From Suilimivivens sp963650485 (lineage in GTDB: Bacteria; Bacillota; Clostridia; Lachnospirales; Lachnospiraceae): a stretch of DNA of 34,486 nt. Positions 23,083 through 30,815 of the stretch are shown piece by piece. Every line of letters begins with the position of its first letter. The stretch's first letter is position 1. The DNA lies in assembly GCA_963650485.1 (NCBI GenBank), contig CAVJLN010000027.1:1-34486 (forward strand), written 5' to 3'. The notes beneath the pieces were generated by a model. It ran no database searches. It saw only the letters and a list, made by a program, of their open reading frames with translations, and was not told the origin of the DNA. Position numbers and translations under genes: made by a program.

Positions 23083-24549
23083 ATGAAGGGGTATCAGACA
23101 CGAATGAAAAAAAGATTTTTAAACATGTTACAAAAGACCGTTGCGATGGCAATGGCAGTTGCGGTACTGGGAATGCTTCCCATGGGGCAGGTATCCGCAG
23201 CGAATGCAAACGGAGCAATCGCACAGGGCGTAGATGCCTCCAAGCATAACGGCGCCGTAAACTGGGGACAGGTTGCCGCATCGGGAATGCAGTTTGCATT
23301 TATTAAGGTAGGAAGTACCTATAGCGGTGTGGATCCGCAGTTTGCAGCGAACATTACGGGTGCACAGGCAGCAGGATTAAAGACCGGTATTTATCTGTAT
23401 TCCTATGCAACGACACCGGAACAGGCACAGCAGGAGGCCAGCCTGGTTTTACAGTGGATCGAAGGCTATACCGTAAACTATCCGATCGTGTTTGATATTG
23501 AGGATAAATGTCATAAGAACTTAAGCAACCAGCAGCTTATTGATATTATCAATGCATTTTGCACCACGATTGATGCGGCTGGTTATTATCCCATGGTTTA
23601 TTCCTATAAAAATATGTTTGACACTAAGTTGAGTATCTGCGGCTGGGACCGCTGGGTGGCACAGTACAGCGGCTCCTGCGGACATACCAATAACGTATGC
23701 TTCTGGCAGTACAGCAGTTCCGGTAAGGTCAACGGATTTTCTGGAAGAGTGGATGTGAACTACCAGTATAAGGATTACAGCAATCTGATTATTTCCGATG
23801 GATTTATTGAGCATAACGGAAATGTGCGTTTTTACCGGAACTGGAAGATGCAGAAAGGCTGGGTGGACTTCAATAATACCCGTTACTATCTGGACGGAGC
23901 AGGAAATCTGGTTCGCGGATGGTACACCGAGGGAGATAAGACTTATTATCTTACACCGGAAGACGGAAGCATTGCCAGAGGGCAGCGCAATGTGGACGGT
24001 GCGGACTTTTACTTTACGGCAGAGGGTGTAAAGACGGCAGGCTGGGTAGTGATCAATGACCGGAAGTTCTTTTACGAGCCTGCTAATAACGGAATTCTGA
24101 AACGTGACTGGTACACCGATGAGAAGGGAAATGTTTACTTCTTTGATCGTACCGATGGACATATGCTCACCGGCGCACAGGCAATTGATGGTGTGGAATT
24201 CCTGTTCAATGCAGAAGGCCACCGTCAGACTGGATGGGTGACCTTAGAGAACGGAATTTTCTTCTACGATCCTGCAACCGGAGCAAAGGTCAGAGGATTC
24301 TACGAGGATGCGTCCGGAAGACATTATCTGTCCGCAGATGACGGACATCTGGTAACCGGAGCTGCAACGATCGAGAAGAAGAATTACTTCTTCAGTCCGG
24401 AAGGCGTGATGATGACCGGCATTGTAGAAACCGAAACCGGAAGCTACTATTATGATCCTGCAACCGGAGAGCTTGTGAAGAATCAGGATCTGGAATTGAA
24501 CGGAGCCATGTTCCATGCGGATAAAACAGGACTTTTAACAGCAGTTTAG
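23083..24549 (+). CDS. Secreted GH25 lysozyme with C-terminal cell-wall-binding repeats
   Basis: The 488-residue protein has a signal peptide (basic MKKRFLNM, hydrophobic run, likely cleavage after VSA near residue 39), then a GH25 muramidase domain (about 45-235) and a repeat domain (about 240-488). Catalytic acids are D51 (GVDASKH) and the D138/E140 pair (FDIED). The tail has six or more aromatic/glycine repeats of choline- or glucan-binding type (W-x-x-x-x-G-x-x-Y-Y-x), suggesting surface retention. It should cleave peptidoglycan. The ATG at 23104 (MKKRFLN) is an equally plausible start, giving a tidier signal peptide and a longer 5' leader. It lies between eno and secG, a place usually without a gene. 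Confidence 0.88.
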   Translation: MKGYQTRMKKRFLNMLQKTVAMAMAVAVLGMLPMGQVSAANANGAIAQGVDASKHNGAVNWGQVAASGMQFAFIKVGSTYSGVDPQFAANITGAQAAGLKTGIYLYSYATTPEQAQQEASLVLQWIEGYTVNYPIVFDIEDKCHKNLSNQQLIDIINAFCTTIDAAGYYPMVYSYKNMFDTKLSICGWDRWVAQYSGSCGHTNNVCFWQYSSSGKVNGFSGRVDVNYQYKDYSNLIISDGFIEHNGNVRFYRNWKMQKGWVDFNNTRYYLDGAGNLVRGWYTEGDKTYYLTPEDGSIARGQRNVDGADFYFTAEGVKTAGWVVINDRKFFYEPANNGILKRDWYTDEKGNVYFFDRTDGHMLTGAQAIDGVEFLFNAEGHRQTGWVTLENGIFFYDPATGAKVRGFYEDASGRHYLSADDGHLVTGAATIEKKNYFFSPEGVMMTGIVETETGSYYYDPATGELVKNQDLELNGAMFHADKTGLLTAV

Positions 24550-24570
24550 AACCTACAATGAAATAAGCAC

Positions 24571-24599
24571 TTGCAATTCATTGATACTTATGATAAACT
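24571..24599 (+). promoter_or_regulatory. Promoter of secG
   Basis: TTGCAA (24571-24576) and TAAACT (24594-24599) are 17 bases apart, with a TGA extended -10 just before. It lies about 30 bases upstream of secG. Confidence 0.65.
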
Positions 24600-24629
24600 A
24601 GGCCTTGCTTGGCATTAGGAGGTAATGAA

Positions 24630-24869
24630 ATGGCAGTCGTAAAGATTATTATTCAGATTATTTTTATATTATTATGTATCGCACTTACGGTACTGGTATT
24701 AATGCAGGAAGGAAAGTCAGCAGGACTTGGAGCCATCAGTGGTATGGCAGAGACTTACTGGGGGAAGAACAAGGGTCGTTCCATGGAAGGTAATCTTGTG
24801 AAGCTCACGAAGTATCTGGCTATCGGATTTATGTTGATTTCCATTGTTTTGAATTTAAGCGTATTTTAA
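24630..24869 (+). CDS. secG: Protein translocase subunit SecG
   Basis: The 79-residue protein is the small SecYEG channel subunit. It has two hydrophobic helices (about 5-25 and 57-77) joined by the conserved loop VLMQEGKSAGLGAISGMAETYWGKNKGRS. The start is the ATG at 24630, six bases after a perfect AGGAGGT (24617-24623); an upstream TTG at 24609 lies before this ribosome site and is not needed. The gene lies in its conserved neighbourhood before rnr and smpB. A terminator follows at 24882-24911, so rnr may need read-through or its own promoter. Confidence 0.94.
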   Translation: MAVVKIIIQIIFILLCIALTVLVLMQEGKSAGLGAISGMAETYWGKNKGRSMEGNLVKLTKYLAIGFMLISIVLNLSVF

Positions 24870-24881
24870 AGAGCTTGGTTG

Positions 24882-24911
24882 AGGGCATTCCTGTTAGGGA
24901 GTGCCCTTTTT
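24882..24911 (+). terminator. Terminator after secG
   Basis: AGGGCA (24882-24887) pairs with TGCCCT (24902-24907), extended by a TCC/GGA inner stem, and runs into five or six T residues. Confidence 0.85.
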
Positions 24912-24918
24912 ATGTAGA

Positions 24919-24962
24919 GCACTTAATGAAAGCGAGCCGAAGGCGAAGCTTGAATTTAGTGC
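24919..24962 (+). repeat. Family-1 GA-loop hairpin, type copy (R6)
   Basis: The 44-base copy is the clearest member: outer arms GCACTTAAT / ATTTAGTGC (one T-T mismatch), a GA / GA loop, the middle stem AAGC/GCTT, a GA / GAA loop, and GCC/GGC closing a GAA tip. Confidence 0.8.
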
Positions 24963-24975
24963 GAACGATACCTGT

Positions 24976-25017
24976 GCACTTAATAAGAGCAAGCAAGGCG
25001 CAGCTCGAATTTAGTGC
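24976..25017 (+). repeat. Family-1 hairpin, variant loops (R7)
   Basis: The outer arms are the same as in R6. The middle stem is GAGC/GCTC, a compensated change from AAGC/GCTT. The loop purines are AA and GCA instead of GA and GAA, and the tip stem is only GC/GC. It is the most degenerate in its loops. Confidence 0.65.
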
Positions 25018-25033
25018 AGCAGGTATATGTAGA

Positions 25034-25076
25034 GCATGTAGAAAAGCGAGCCGAAGGCGAAGCTTGAATTTAGTGC
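25034..25076 (+). repeat. Family-1 GA-loop hairpin, broken 5' arm (R8)
   Basis: The inner part is identical to R6 from AAGC to GTGC, but the 5' outer arm (GCATGTAG) no longer matches the 3' arm. It ends 10 bases before the rnr start and provides the rnr upstream sequence, including a GCAGGG stretch. Confidence 0.65.
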
Positions 25077-25085
25077 AGCAGGGAT

Positions 25086-27236
25086 ATGAGGAATAGAACT
25101 TTGAAAAAGAAAACAAGAGAAGAACGGAAAAGCTTAATCATTCAGCTTGTAGAGGACTCCTGTTATGTCCCGATGAAGGAAAAGGAACTTGCAATATTCA
25201 TGCAGGTAGAGCCGAAGGAGCGGGAAGAATTAAAATCGATTCTCCAAGAGCTACTAAATGAAGGAAGCCTTCAGATGACGAAGCGTGGCAAGTATATCAA
25301 GGGAGACGGGCAGGAAAGGTACCAGGTAGGAACCTTTATCAGCAACAGCCGTGGCTTCGGCTTCGTGGAGATCGAAGGTCAGGAAGAAGATCTTTTTATA
25401 CCCGAGGAGTATACAGGCGGTGCGTTTCATCTGGATACGGTTCAGGTGGAGATTCTTAAGGAACAGCATGGTAAGCGCAAGGAAGCCAAGGTCACCGGGA
25501 TCTTGATGCACGGAATTGAGCAGGTGGTCGGAACCTATGATAAGTGCAAGAGTTATGGCTTTGTGATTCCCGATAATGAGAAGTTGAATACGGATATTTT
25601 TATTCCGGTGGAGCGTTCGAAGGGAGCCGTCACCGGACATAAGGTGGTTGCACAGATCACGGATTATGGGGATGCAAAGCATAAGCCGGAAGGCAAAATT
25701 ATGGAGATTCTTGGACATGTAAACGATCCTGGAGTGGATATTTTATCGATTGTGAAGGGCTTTGAGCTTCCGACGGAATTTCCGGAACGGGTGCTGAATC
25801 AGGCAGAGCGGGTAGCCAGGGAAGTATCGGAGGCAGACCGCGCAGGACGTAAAGACCTGCGGGAGCTCATGACCGTTACCATAGATGGAGAGGATGCGAA
25901 GGATTTAGACGATGCAATCAGCCTGTCCTATGAAGCTGGAAAATATTATCTGGGAGTGCATATTGCGGATGTGTCGAACTATGTACAGGAAAATTCAGCG
26001 CTGGATCGGGAAGCTTTGGAACGAGGGACGAGTGTATACCTGGTCGACCGGGTGATTCCGATGCTGCCGCATGTATTGAGTAATGGCATATGTTCCCTGA
26101 ACATGGGAGAGGATCGTCTTGCTTTAAGCTGTCTTATGACCGTAGATCCAAAAGGGAATGTCATCGACCACGAAATCGTGGAGAGTGTCATTCATGTGAA
26201 TGAACGCATGAACTACACCGATGTGAATAAGATTCTGGAAGAAAATGATCCGGCGCTTTGCAGGCGGTATGAAGCGCAGGTTCCAATGTTCCATTGTATG
26301 AAGGAGCTGGCAGACATTCTCCGTGAAAAAAGAAAGAGCAGAGGATCCATTGACTTTGATTTCCCAGAGAGTAAAATTGAATTGGACAAAGAAGGCAATC
26401 CGATCTCCATTAAACCTTATGAAAGAAGAATTGCCAATAAGATCATTGAGGATTTTATGCTGCTTGCGAATGAGACCGTAGCACAGCATTTTTACTGGAT
26501 GGAGATTCCGTTCGTATACCGTACCCATGAAACTCCTGATCCGGAAAAGATTATGAAGCTTGGTACTTTTATCCGGAACTTCGGATATAATATAAAGGTA
26601 AAGACCGGGGATAACGAAATTCATCCCAAAGAAATTCAGAAGCTTTTGGGGAAGATTGAGGGAACTCCGGAAGAGGCACTGCTCAGCCGACTGACGCTTC
26701 GAAGCATGAAGCGGGCTTCTTATCAGACGGAATGTATGGGACATTTTGGACTGGCATGTCCGTATTACTGCCACTTCACTTCACCAATCCGGCGTTATCC
26801 GGATCTGCAGATTCACCGGATTATCAAGGAACAGCTCCGGGGCAGAATGGATGGCAGGAAAATTCTTCACTATGAAGAAATCCTTCCGGAGGTGGCAAAG
26901 CATTCCTCCCAGATGGAACGCCGTGCCGACGAGGCAGAGCGTGAAACCGAGAAGCTCAAGAAAGCACAGTACATGGTGAGTAGAATCGGAGAGAAGTTTG
27001 AAGGTGTGATTTCCGGTGTGACAGCATGGGGAATTTATGTGGAACTGCCCAATACCGTAGAAGGCATGGTTCATGTATCCCGTATGACAGGCGATTATTA
27101 CTATTACGATGAACAGGCATATGAAATGATTGGCCGGGATACCGGAAGAACCTTACGGCTTGGACAGAAGGTGGGTGTGATTGTGGATGATGTCGATCTG
27201 CAGATAAAATCCGTGGATTTTGTGCTGCAGAATTAG
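25086..27236 (+). CDS. rnr: Ribonuclease R
   Basis: The 716-residue 3'-to-5' exoribonuclease degrades structured RNA and works with tmRNA/SmpB in clearing defective mRNA. The order is an N-terminal winged-helix region (about 10-65), two cold-shock OB domains (about 70-220), the RNB catalytic domain with DGEDAKDLDDAISL near residue 265 (metal-binding aspartates), and a C-terminal S1 domain (about 630-715; GVISGVTAWGIYVELPNTVEGMVHVS). The ATG at 25086 follows GCAGGG closely; a TTG at 25101, nine bases after GAGG, is an alternative start that would remove five residues. smpB follows after 27 bases, forming a quality-control operon. Confidence 0.95.
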   Translation: MRNRTLKKKTREERKSLIIQLVEDSCYVPMKEKELAIFMQVEPKEREELKSILQELLNEGSLQMTKRGKYIKGDGQERYQVGTFISNSRGFGFVEIEGQEEDLFIPEEYTGGAFHLDTVQVEILKEQHGKRKEAKVTGILMHGIEQVVGTYDKCKSYGFVIPDNEKLNTDIFIPVERSKGAVTGHKVVAQITDYGDAKHKPEGKIMEILGHVNDPGVDILSIVKGFELPTEFPERVLNQAERVAREVSEADRAGRKDLRELMTVTIDGEDAKDLDDAISLSYEAGKYYLGVHIADVSNYVQENSALDREALERGTSVYLVDRVIPMLPHVLSNGICSLNMGEDRLALSCLMTVDPKGNVIDHEIVESVIHVNERMNYTDVNKILEENDPALCRRYEAQVPMFHCMKELADILREKRKSRGSIDFDFPESKIELDKEGNPISIKPYERRIANKIIEDFMLLANETVAQHFYWMEIPFVYRTHETPDPEKIMKLGTFIRNFGYNIKVKTGDNEIHPKEIQKLLGKIEGTPEEALLSRLTLRSMKRASYQTECMGHFGLACPYYCHFTSPIRRYPDLQIHRIIKEQLRGRMDGRKILHYEEILPEVAKHSSQMERRADEAERETEKLKKAQYMVSRIGEKFEGVISGVTAWGIYVELPNTVEGMVHVSRMTGDYYYYDEQAYEMIGRDTGRTLRLGQKVGVIVDDVDLQIKSVDFVLQN

Positions 27237-27263
27237 CAGAAGGAATCAGAAAGGCTTACGATT

Positions 27264-27731
27264 ATGGCGAAAGAAGAACTGAAGCTTATAGCAAATAATA
27301 AAAAAGCATATCATGACTATTTTATCGAAGAAAAGTATGAGGCAGGGCTTGTTTTACATGGAACGGAGGTAAAATCCCTGCGTATGGGGAAATGCAGTAT
27401 TAAGGAAGCTTTTATCCGGATTGAAAACGGTGAGGTATTCATTTACGGTATGCATATCAGCCCGTATGAAAAGGGTAATATTTTCAATAAAGATCCGTTA
27501 CGCGTCCGGAAGCTCCTCTTGCACAAATCGCAGATTCAGAAGCTGATCGGCAATAGTGCCGAGAAGGGATATACCATTGTGCCCCTGCAGGTTTATTTCA
27601 GCAATGGAAGAGCCAAAATCGAAATTGGTCTTGCCAAAGGCAAGAAGCTGTACGACAAGCGGCAGGATATTGCAAAAAAAGATCAGAAGCGGGAAGCTGA
27701 GAAGGAATTAAAAGTCCGCCTCCGTGCCTAA
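27264..27731 (+). CDS. smpB: SsrA-binding protein SmpB
   Basis: The 155-residue OB-fold protein binds tmRNA and escorts it to stalled ribosomes. Conserved segments are IANNKKAYHDYFIEEKYEAGLVLHGTEVKSLR (N-terminal), IRIENGEVFIYGMHISPYEKGN, and the basic C-terminal tail GKKLYDKRQDIAKKDQKREAEKEL, which enters the empty mRNA channel. The length is normal. It is in one operon with rnr, and its RNA partner follows from its own promoter. Confidence 0.97.
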   Translation: MAKEELKLIANNKKAYHDYFIEEKYEAGLVLHGTEVKSLRMGKCSIKEAFIRIENGEVFIYGMHISPYEKGNIFNKDPLRVRKLLLHKSQIQKLIGNSAEKGYTIVPLQVYFSNGRAKIEIGLAKGKKLYDKRQDIAKKDQKREAEKELKVRLRA

Positions 27732-27736
27732 GACAG

Positions 27737-27765
27737 TTGCTTTTTTGAATACATTATTATATAAT
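27737..27765 (+). promoter_or_regulatory. Promoter upstream of tmRNA
   Basis: TTGCTT (27737-27742) and a perfect TATAAT (27760-27765) are 17 bases apart. The primary transcript would carry about 107 bases before mature tmRNA. CATAAT (27860-27865), 13 bases before the mature end, could be a second -10 box, but without a clear -35. Confidence 0.7.
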
Positions 27766-27769
27766 ATTG

Positions 27770-27801
27770 GGTAGGATTGAGAGAGTGCGAAGCACGGAAC
27801 A
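27770..27801 (+). other. Hairpin in the tmRNA 5' leader
   Basis: GGATTG and CAATCC pair at the base. A purine-rich internal loop (AGAGA / GGAA) separates them from a GTGC/GCAC stem capped by GAA. The general shape (purine internal loop, GAA tip) recalls the family-1 repeats, but the sequence differs. Confidence 0.45.
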
Positions 27802-27878
27802 ATCCGTAGGCATCAAAGTCGAGGGCTTTTGCCTCCGACATCATATTACCAGAATAGTTCATAATACTAACTCAACAC

Positions 27879-28227
27879 GGGATAGTAAAGGTTTCGACAG
27901 GGGTCTTGCAGCTGGAGAAGCTATCCGCAGGCGATGCGTCAAATCGCAAAAATAAATATAAACGCTGACGAAAAATTAGCATTTGCTGCCTAAGGGCAGC
28001 TGTCTGACTTAGTGCACCTACACATTAAGACCCAGGCATCAATGATGTAGGAAACGACATGGGCTAAGCTTTGCCCCCATGGGCGTACCATGAAGCTACT
28101 GAAACCTGAAGGGCGTCTACCTCCGTCAGGCAGAGGGAATGGTGAGCAATCACGAAATCGGATGACTATGATAGTAGAAGGACAGGGAATGGGTCTTTGG
28201 ACGCGGGTTCGACTCCCGCCTATTCCA
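27879..28227 (+). ncRNA. ssrA: Transfer-messenger RNA (tmRNA)
   Basis: The 5' end GGGATAG (27879-27885) pairs with CTATTCC (28220-28226) to form the tRNA-like acceptor stem with one G-U pair. The discriminator is A28227, and CCA is not encoded (GCT follows). GGTTTCGAC near the 5' end and the T arm GCGGGTTCGACTCCCGC near the 3' end are standard tmRNA parts. The tag reading frame is 27964-27993, probably starting at GCT, and encodes ADEKLAFAA then TAA. This gives a tag A+ADEKLAFAA with the usual protease-recognised hydrophobic end. Pseudoknot-rich sequence fills the rest. It lies next to smpB, its partner. Confidence 0.95.
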
Positions 28228-28233
28228 GCTTAA

Positions 28234-28262
28234 AAGCCTGGTGGTTTGCCGGGCTTCTTATT
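28234..28262 (+). terminator. Terminator after tmRNA
   Basis: AAGCCTGG (28234-28241) pairs with CCGGGCTT (28249-28256) with one wobble pair, followed by a T-rich but interrupted tract. Confidence 0.7.
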
Positions 28263-28334
28263 ATTGTATTGTATCTGAATAGTTACATTGTATTACAGAA
28301 AACAGAAAGACAAGTTTGATGAAGGAGACCGAAT

Positions 28335-29186
28335 ATGATTCGCATTTTTTCAGACAGTACCTGTGACTTATCCAAAGAACTGGTTGACCGCTATGACATC
28401 ACCATTCTACCTCTGCATATTCTGCTTGGAGAAGAGGAATTCCTGGATGGAGTGAATATTACACCTGATGAGATTTACAAGTGGTCGGACGAACATAAGT
28501 CGACACCGAAGACCTCGGCTGTTTCGATTGAAGATGTGATGAAGGCAGCCGGCTCCTGTCTGGATCAGGGAGATGAGATCATATCCTTTTCCATTTCAGA
28601 TGATATGTCGACATCCGGGAATGTGATGCATATGGCAGCCACGGAACTGGAAGCTGAGGATCGTTTCCATGTAATCAATTCGGCAAATCTTTCTACCGGC
28701 ATCGGACTTCTTGTCATTGAAGCAGCTATTATGGCGAAGGAAGGGAAAACATCCGAAGAAATCATCGCAAAGATTGAAGAGCTAAAACCCCTGGTACGGG
28801 CAAGCTTTGTGGTAGATACATTAACCTATCTCTATCGTGGAGGCCGTTGCAGTGGACTGGCTGCTCTGGCGGGCGGTGCTTTGAAACTCCATCCGCAGAT
28901 CGTTGTTGTAGGTGGGGTAATGAAGCCTGCAAAAAAATACAGAGGAAATATCATGCGTGCGACCTTGGACTATGTGAGGGATATGGAAGCCGCTATTCTG
29001 AATGCACACAGGGATCGTGTGTTTATCACGCACTCCGGAAGTGATCCCAAGGTCGTTCAGGAAGTGTATGATTATCTGGACGGGCTTCATTATTTTGATG
29101 AAATCTGCATAACCAGAGCCGGAGGTGTTGTATCCAGCCATTGCGGATATGGAACACTCGGTGTTCTGTTTATTGCAAACGAATAA
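28335..29186 (+). CDS. DegV family fatty-acid-binding protein
   Basis: The 283-residue cytosolic protein belongs to the DegV family, which includes FakB: these proteins bind a fatty acid and present it to FakA kinase for phospholipid synthesis. Signs are the N-terminal STCDLS, the DGVNITPDEIY and PKTSAVSIEDV segments, the ligand-contacting SFSISDDMSTSGN (near residue 85), YLYRGGRCSGLAALAGGALKLHPQI in the C-terminal lobe and the closing ISSHCGYGTLGVLF-like end. The strict TSQPS motif of classic DegV proteins reads TSAVS here. The ribosome site is AAGGAG. A CTGAATAGTTAC motif lies about 50 bases upstream. The next gene starts 22 bases after its stop. The lipid ligand cannot be predicted. Confidence 0.85.
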   Translation: MIRIFSDSTCDLSKELVDRYDITILPLHILLGEEEFLDGVNITPDEIYKWSDEHKSTPKTSAVSIEDVMKAAGSCLDQGDEIISFSISDDMSTSGNVMHMAATELEAEDRFHVINSANLSTGIGLLVIEAAIMAKEGKTSEEIIAKIEELKPLVRASFVVDTLTYLYRGGRCSGLAALAGGALKLHPQIVVVGGVMKPAKKYRGNIMRATLDYVRDMEAAILNAHRDRVFITHSGSDPKVVQEVYDYLDGLHYFDEICITRAGGVVSSHCGYGTLGVLFIANE

Positions 29187-29208
29187 GATGCCGGGATAAG
29201 GAGCTTGT

Positions 29209-29835
29209 ATGGAAGAGCAGAAAGAGCTTGTTGTTGGAGGCTACCGGTTTGACCGCATATCCGATGCCAGTGAAGCAGCACTTGAAATTGAAAAGGCAAC
29301 CTATTTTGAACAGCGCATTGCCGGAAGAAGTCCGGAGAATACGCTGGCAATTTATGATAAAGTACTGGATGAAAGAATTTTCGTTACCCCTATAGGATGG
29401 GAGTATCTGAAATTCCTGCAGGCAAGATTAAAGGAAGAAGGAATAGACGCAGAACGGATCCGCCCGATTCCGCTGTACCACACCTTTCATTTCAAAAAAG
29501 TAGATGAACAGGAGAATAAAGGCGTCGCGAAGGAACGGATTCATCCCTCTACGAAGAAGAAAATGACTGCCGCAGATAAAATGCGGGTTTCTGTGATTGC
29601 AAACGTCATTCTGGTTCTGCTGGTGGCAGTACTGTTTATCATTACCTTAAACGGTGAAAATGCGAATGCCCTGAATTATCGGAAGGCTATTCAGAACCAG
29701 TATGCCTCCTGGGAGCAGGAGCTGACAGAACGTGAGAAAGCGGTCAAAGAGAAAGAGCAGGAATTGCAGATAGAGAGCGGGAAGGATGATCCGGCATCAT
29801 CGGAAGCGACAGAGGATACTCCGAACAGAACATAA
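29209..29835 (+). CDS. Membrane protein with C-terminal coiled coil, unknown function
   Basis: The 208-residue protein has a soluble N-terminal part of about 120 residues (resembling nothing I recognise), one membrane helix near residues 125-147 (VIANVILVLLVAVLFIITL) and a C-terminal charged coiled coil (about 160-190, ELTEREKAVKEKEQELQIES). This makes it a single-pass protein with a large cytoplasmic head. It is 22 bases after the DegV gene and 30 bases before the response-regulator gene, so it is probably co-transcribed with both. It may be a signalling accessory, but only the context suggests that. Confidence 0.75.
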   Translation: MEEQKELVVGGYRFDRISDASEAALEIEKATYFEQRIAGRSPENTLAIYDKVLDERIFVTPIGWEYLKFLQARLKEEGIDAERIRPIPLYHTFHFKKVDEQENKGVAKERIHPSTKKKMTAADKMRVSVIANVILVLLVAVLFIITLNGENANALNYRKAIQNQYASWEQELTEREKAVKEKEQELQIESGKDDPASSEATEDTPNRT

Positions 29836-29865
29836 GGAAGATTACCTGAGAAAGGCGGTACATAA

Positions 29866-30540
29866 ATGGATCGATTGAAAATACTGGTAGCAGATGATGA
29901 AAGCCGTATGAGGAAGCTGGTAAAGGATTTCCTTTTAAAAAGTAATTTTGAAGTGCTGGAAGCAGAAGATGGCAGCCAGGCACTTGATCTGTTTTATGCA
30001 ACCAAGGATATTGCATTGATTATTCTTGATGTGATGATGCCGAAGATGGATGGCTTTGAAGTATGCCGTGAGATCCGTCAGACTTCGCAGGTTCCCATCA
30101 TCATGTTGACAGCCAAGGGTGATGAAAGAGACGAGCTTCAGGGATTCCAGCTTGGTGTTGACGAATATATTACGAAGCCGTTCAGCCCGAAGATTCTGGT
30201 GGCCCGCGTAGAAGCTGTGCTGCGGAGAACCAATCAGGCAGAAGAAACCGAGCTCCTGGAATATGGCGGCATTGTTGTGGATAAGACCGCACATAGCGTT
30301 ACCATTGATGGAAATCCGGTGGAATTAAGCTTTAAGGAATTTGAACTGCTTACCTATTTTATGGAAAATAAAGGAATAGCATTATCCAGAGAAAAGATCC
30401 TGAATCATGTCTGGAATTATGATTATTTCGGAGATGCCAGAACGATTGATACACATGTGAAGAAGCTTCGCAGCAAGCTGGGAGACAAGGGCGATTTGAT
30501 CAAGACAATCTGGGGCGTTGGCTATAAAATGGGTGATTAA
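29866..30540 (+). CDS. OmpR/PhoB-family response regulator
   Basis: The 224-residue DNA-binding regulator has a receiver domain (1-115) with the acidic pocket VADDES, the phosphate-accepting aspartate in IILDVMMPKMDGFE (near residue 53) and the conserved lysine in YITKPFSP (near 103). A winged-helix effector domain follows (about 130-224) with FKEFELLTYFMENKG and ARTIDTHVKKLRSKLG. It is the last gene of the DegV-led group: an intrinsic terminator begins 29 bases after its stop. The probable partner kinase lies downstream beyond a 380-base gap. Confidence 0.93.
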   Translation: MDRLKILVADDESRMRKLVKDFLLKSNFEVLEAEDGSQALDLFYATKDIALIILDVMMPKMDGFEVCREIRQTSQVPIIMLTAKGDERDELQGFQLGVDEYITKPFSPKILVARVEAVLRRTNQAEETELLEYGGIVVDKTAHSVTIDGNPVELSFKEFELLTYFMENKGIALSREKILNHVWNYDYFGDARTIDTHVKKLRSKLGDKGDLIKTIWGVGYKMGD

Positions 30541-30568
30541 ACATCACAAAATTCATAGGAAAGTAAGG

Positions 30569-30602
30569 AGAAGTCTGATTTGAAAAGACAGGCTTCTTTT
30601 TT
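30569..30602 (+). terminator. Terminator between response regulator and kinase
   Basis: AGAAGTCTG (30569-30577) pairs with CAGGCTTCT (30589-30597) with one wobble, followed by a six-T run. It uncouples the kinase from the response-regulator gene. Confidence 0.88.
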
Positions 30603-30704
30603 ATTTCCTTATACACGGTGATTTATAGTACTAAAATCACGGATAATGCCAGTTCACCGTTGCAATGCAGGATAAGGAACATAATAAATACGATACATGT
30701 TGAA

Positions 30705-30815
30705 CGATAGCAGTTGGGAAGAAAGGAAGCACTGGCACCGAAGGCTGAGGAAACAGGGGATGATCTGGCTGTTAACCAGATTCAATTTCCCGGTTATGGA
30801 TTCCGACTATGGCTT
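30705..30815 (+). ncRNA. Candidate structured leader RNA upstream of the sensor kinase
   Basis: TTGGGAAG (30714-30721) can pair with TTTCCCGG (30786-30793). Inside, ATCTGG / CCAGAT (30763-30768 / 30776-30781) forms a hairpin, and CTG-AGGAAA-CAG forms another. Parts (CCGAAGG, GAGGAAAC, GGGGATGATCTGG, and CCGAC near the 3' end) faintly resemble the ydaO/yuaA c-di-AMP riboswitch as I remember it, but the match is incomplete. It lies in the 380-base gap before the kinase start. No promoter was found with confidence upstream. Confidence 0.3.

Noticed and set aside
24919..24962. Hammerhead-type ribozyme
   Set aside because: TTAATGA and GAA superficially recall the hammerhead core, but the CTGATGA core and three-way junction are missing; the outer arms simply pair with each other.
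24919..25076. CRISPR-like array of three repeats at roughly 57-base spacing
   Set aside because: Spacers are only 13-16 bases, repeats differ by compensated changes, and there are no cas genes. The pattern fits RNA hairpins.
24875..25096. 73-codon ORF between secG and rnr
   Set aside because: It is a translation of the terminator and three hairpin repeats, with the repeated peptide KASRRRSLNLV arising from the repeats.
27767..27955. 62-codon ORF running into tmRNA
   Set aside because: It overlaps the tmRNA 5' end and the structured leader; no ribosome site.
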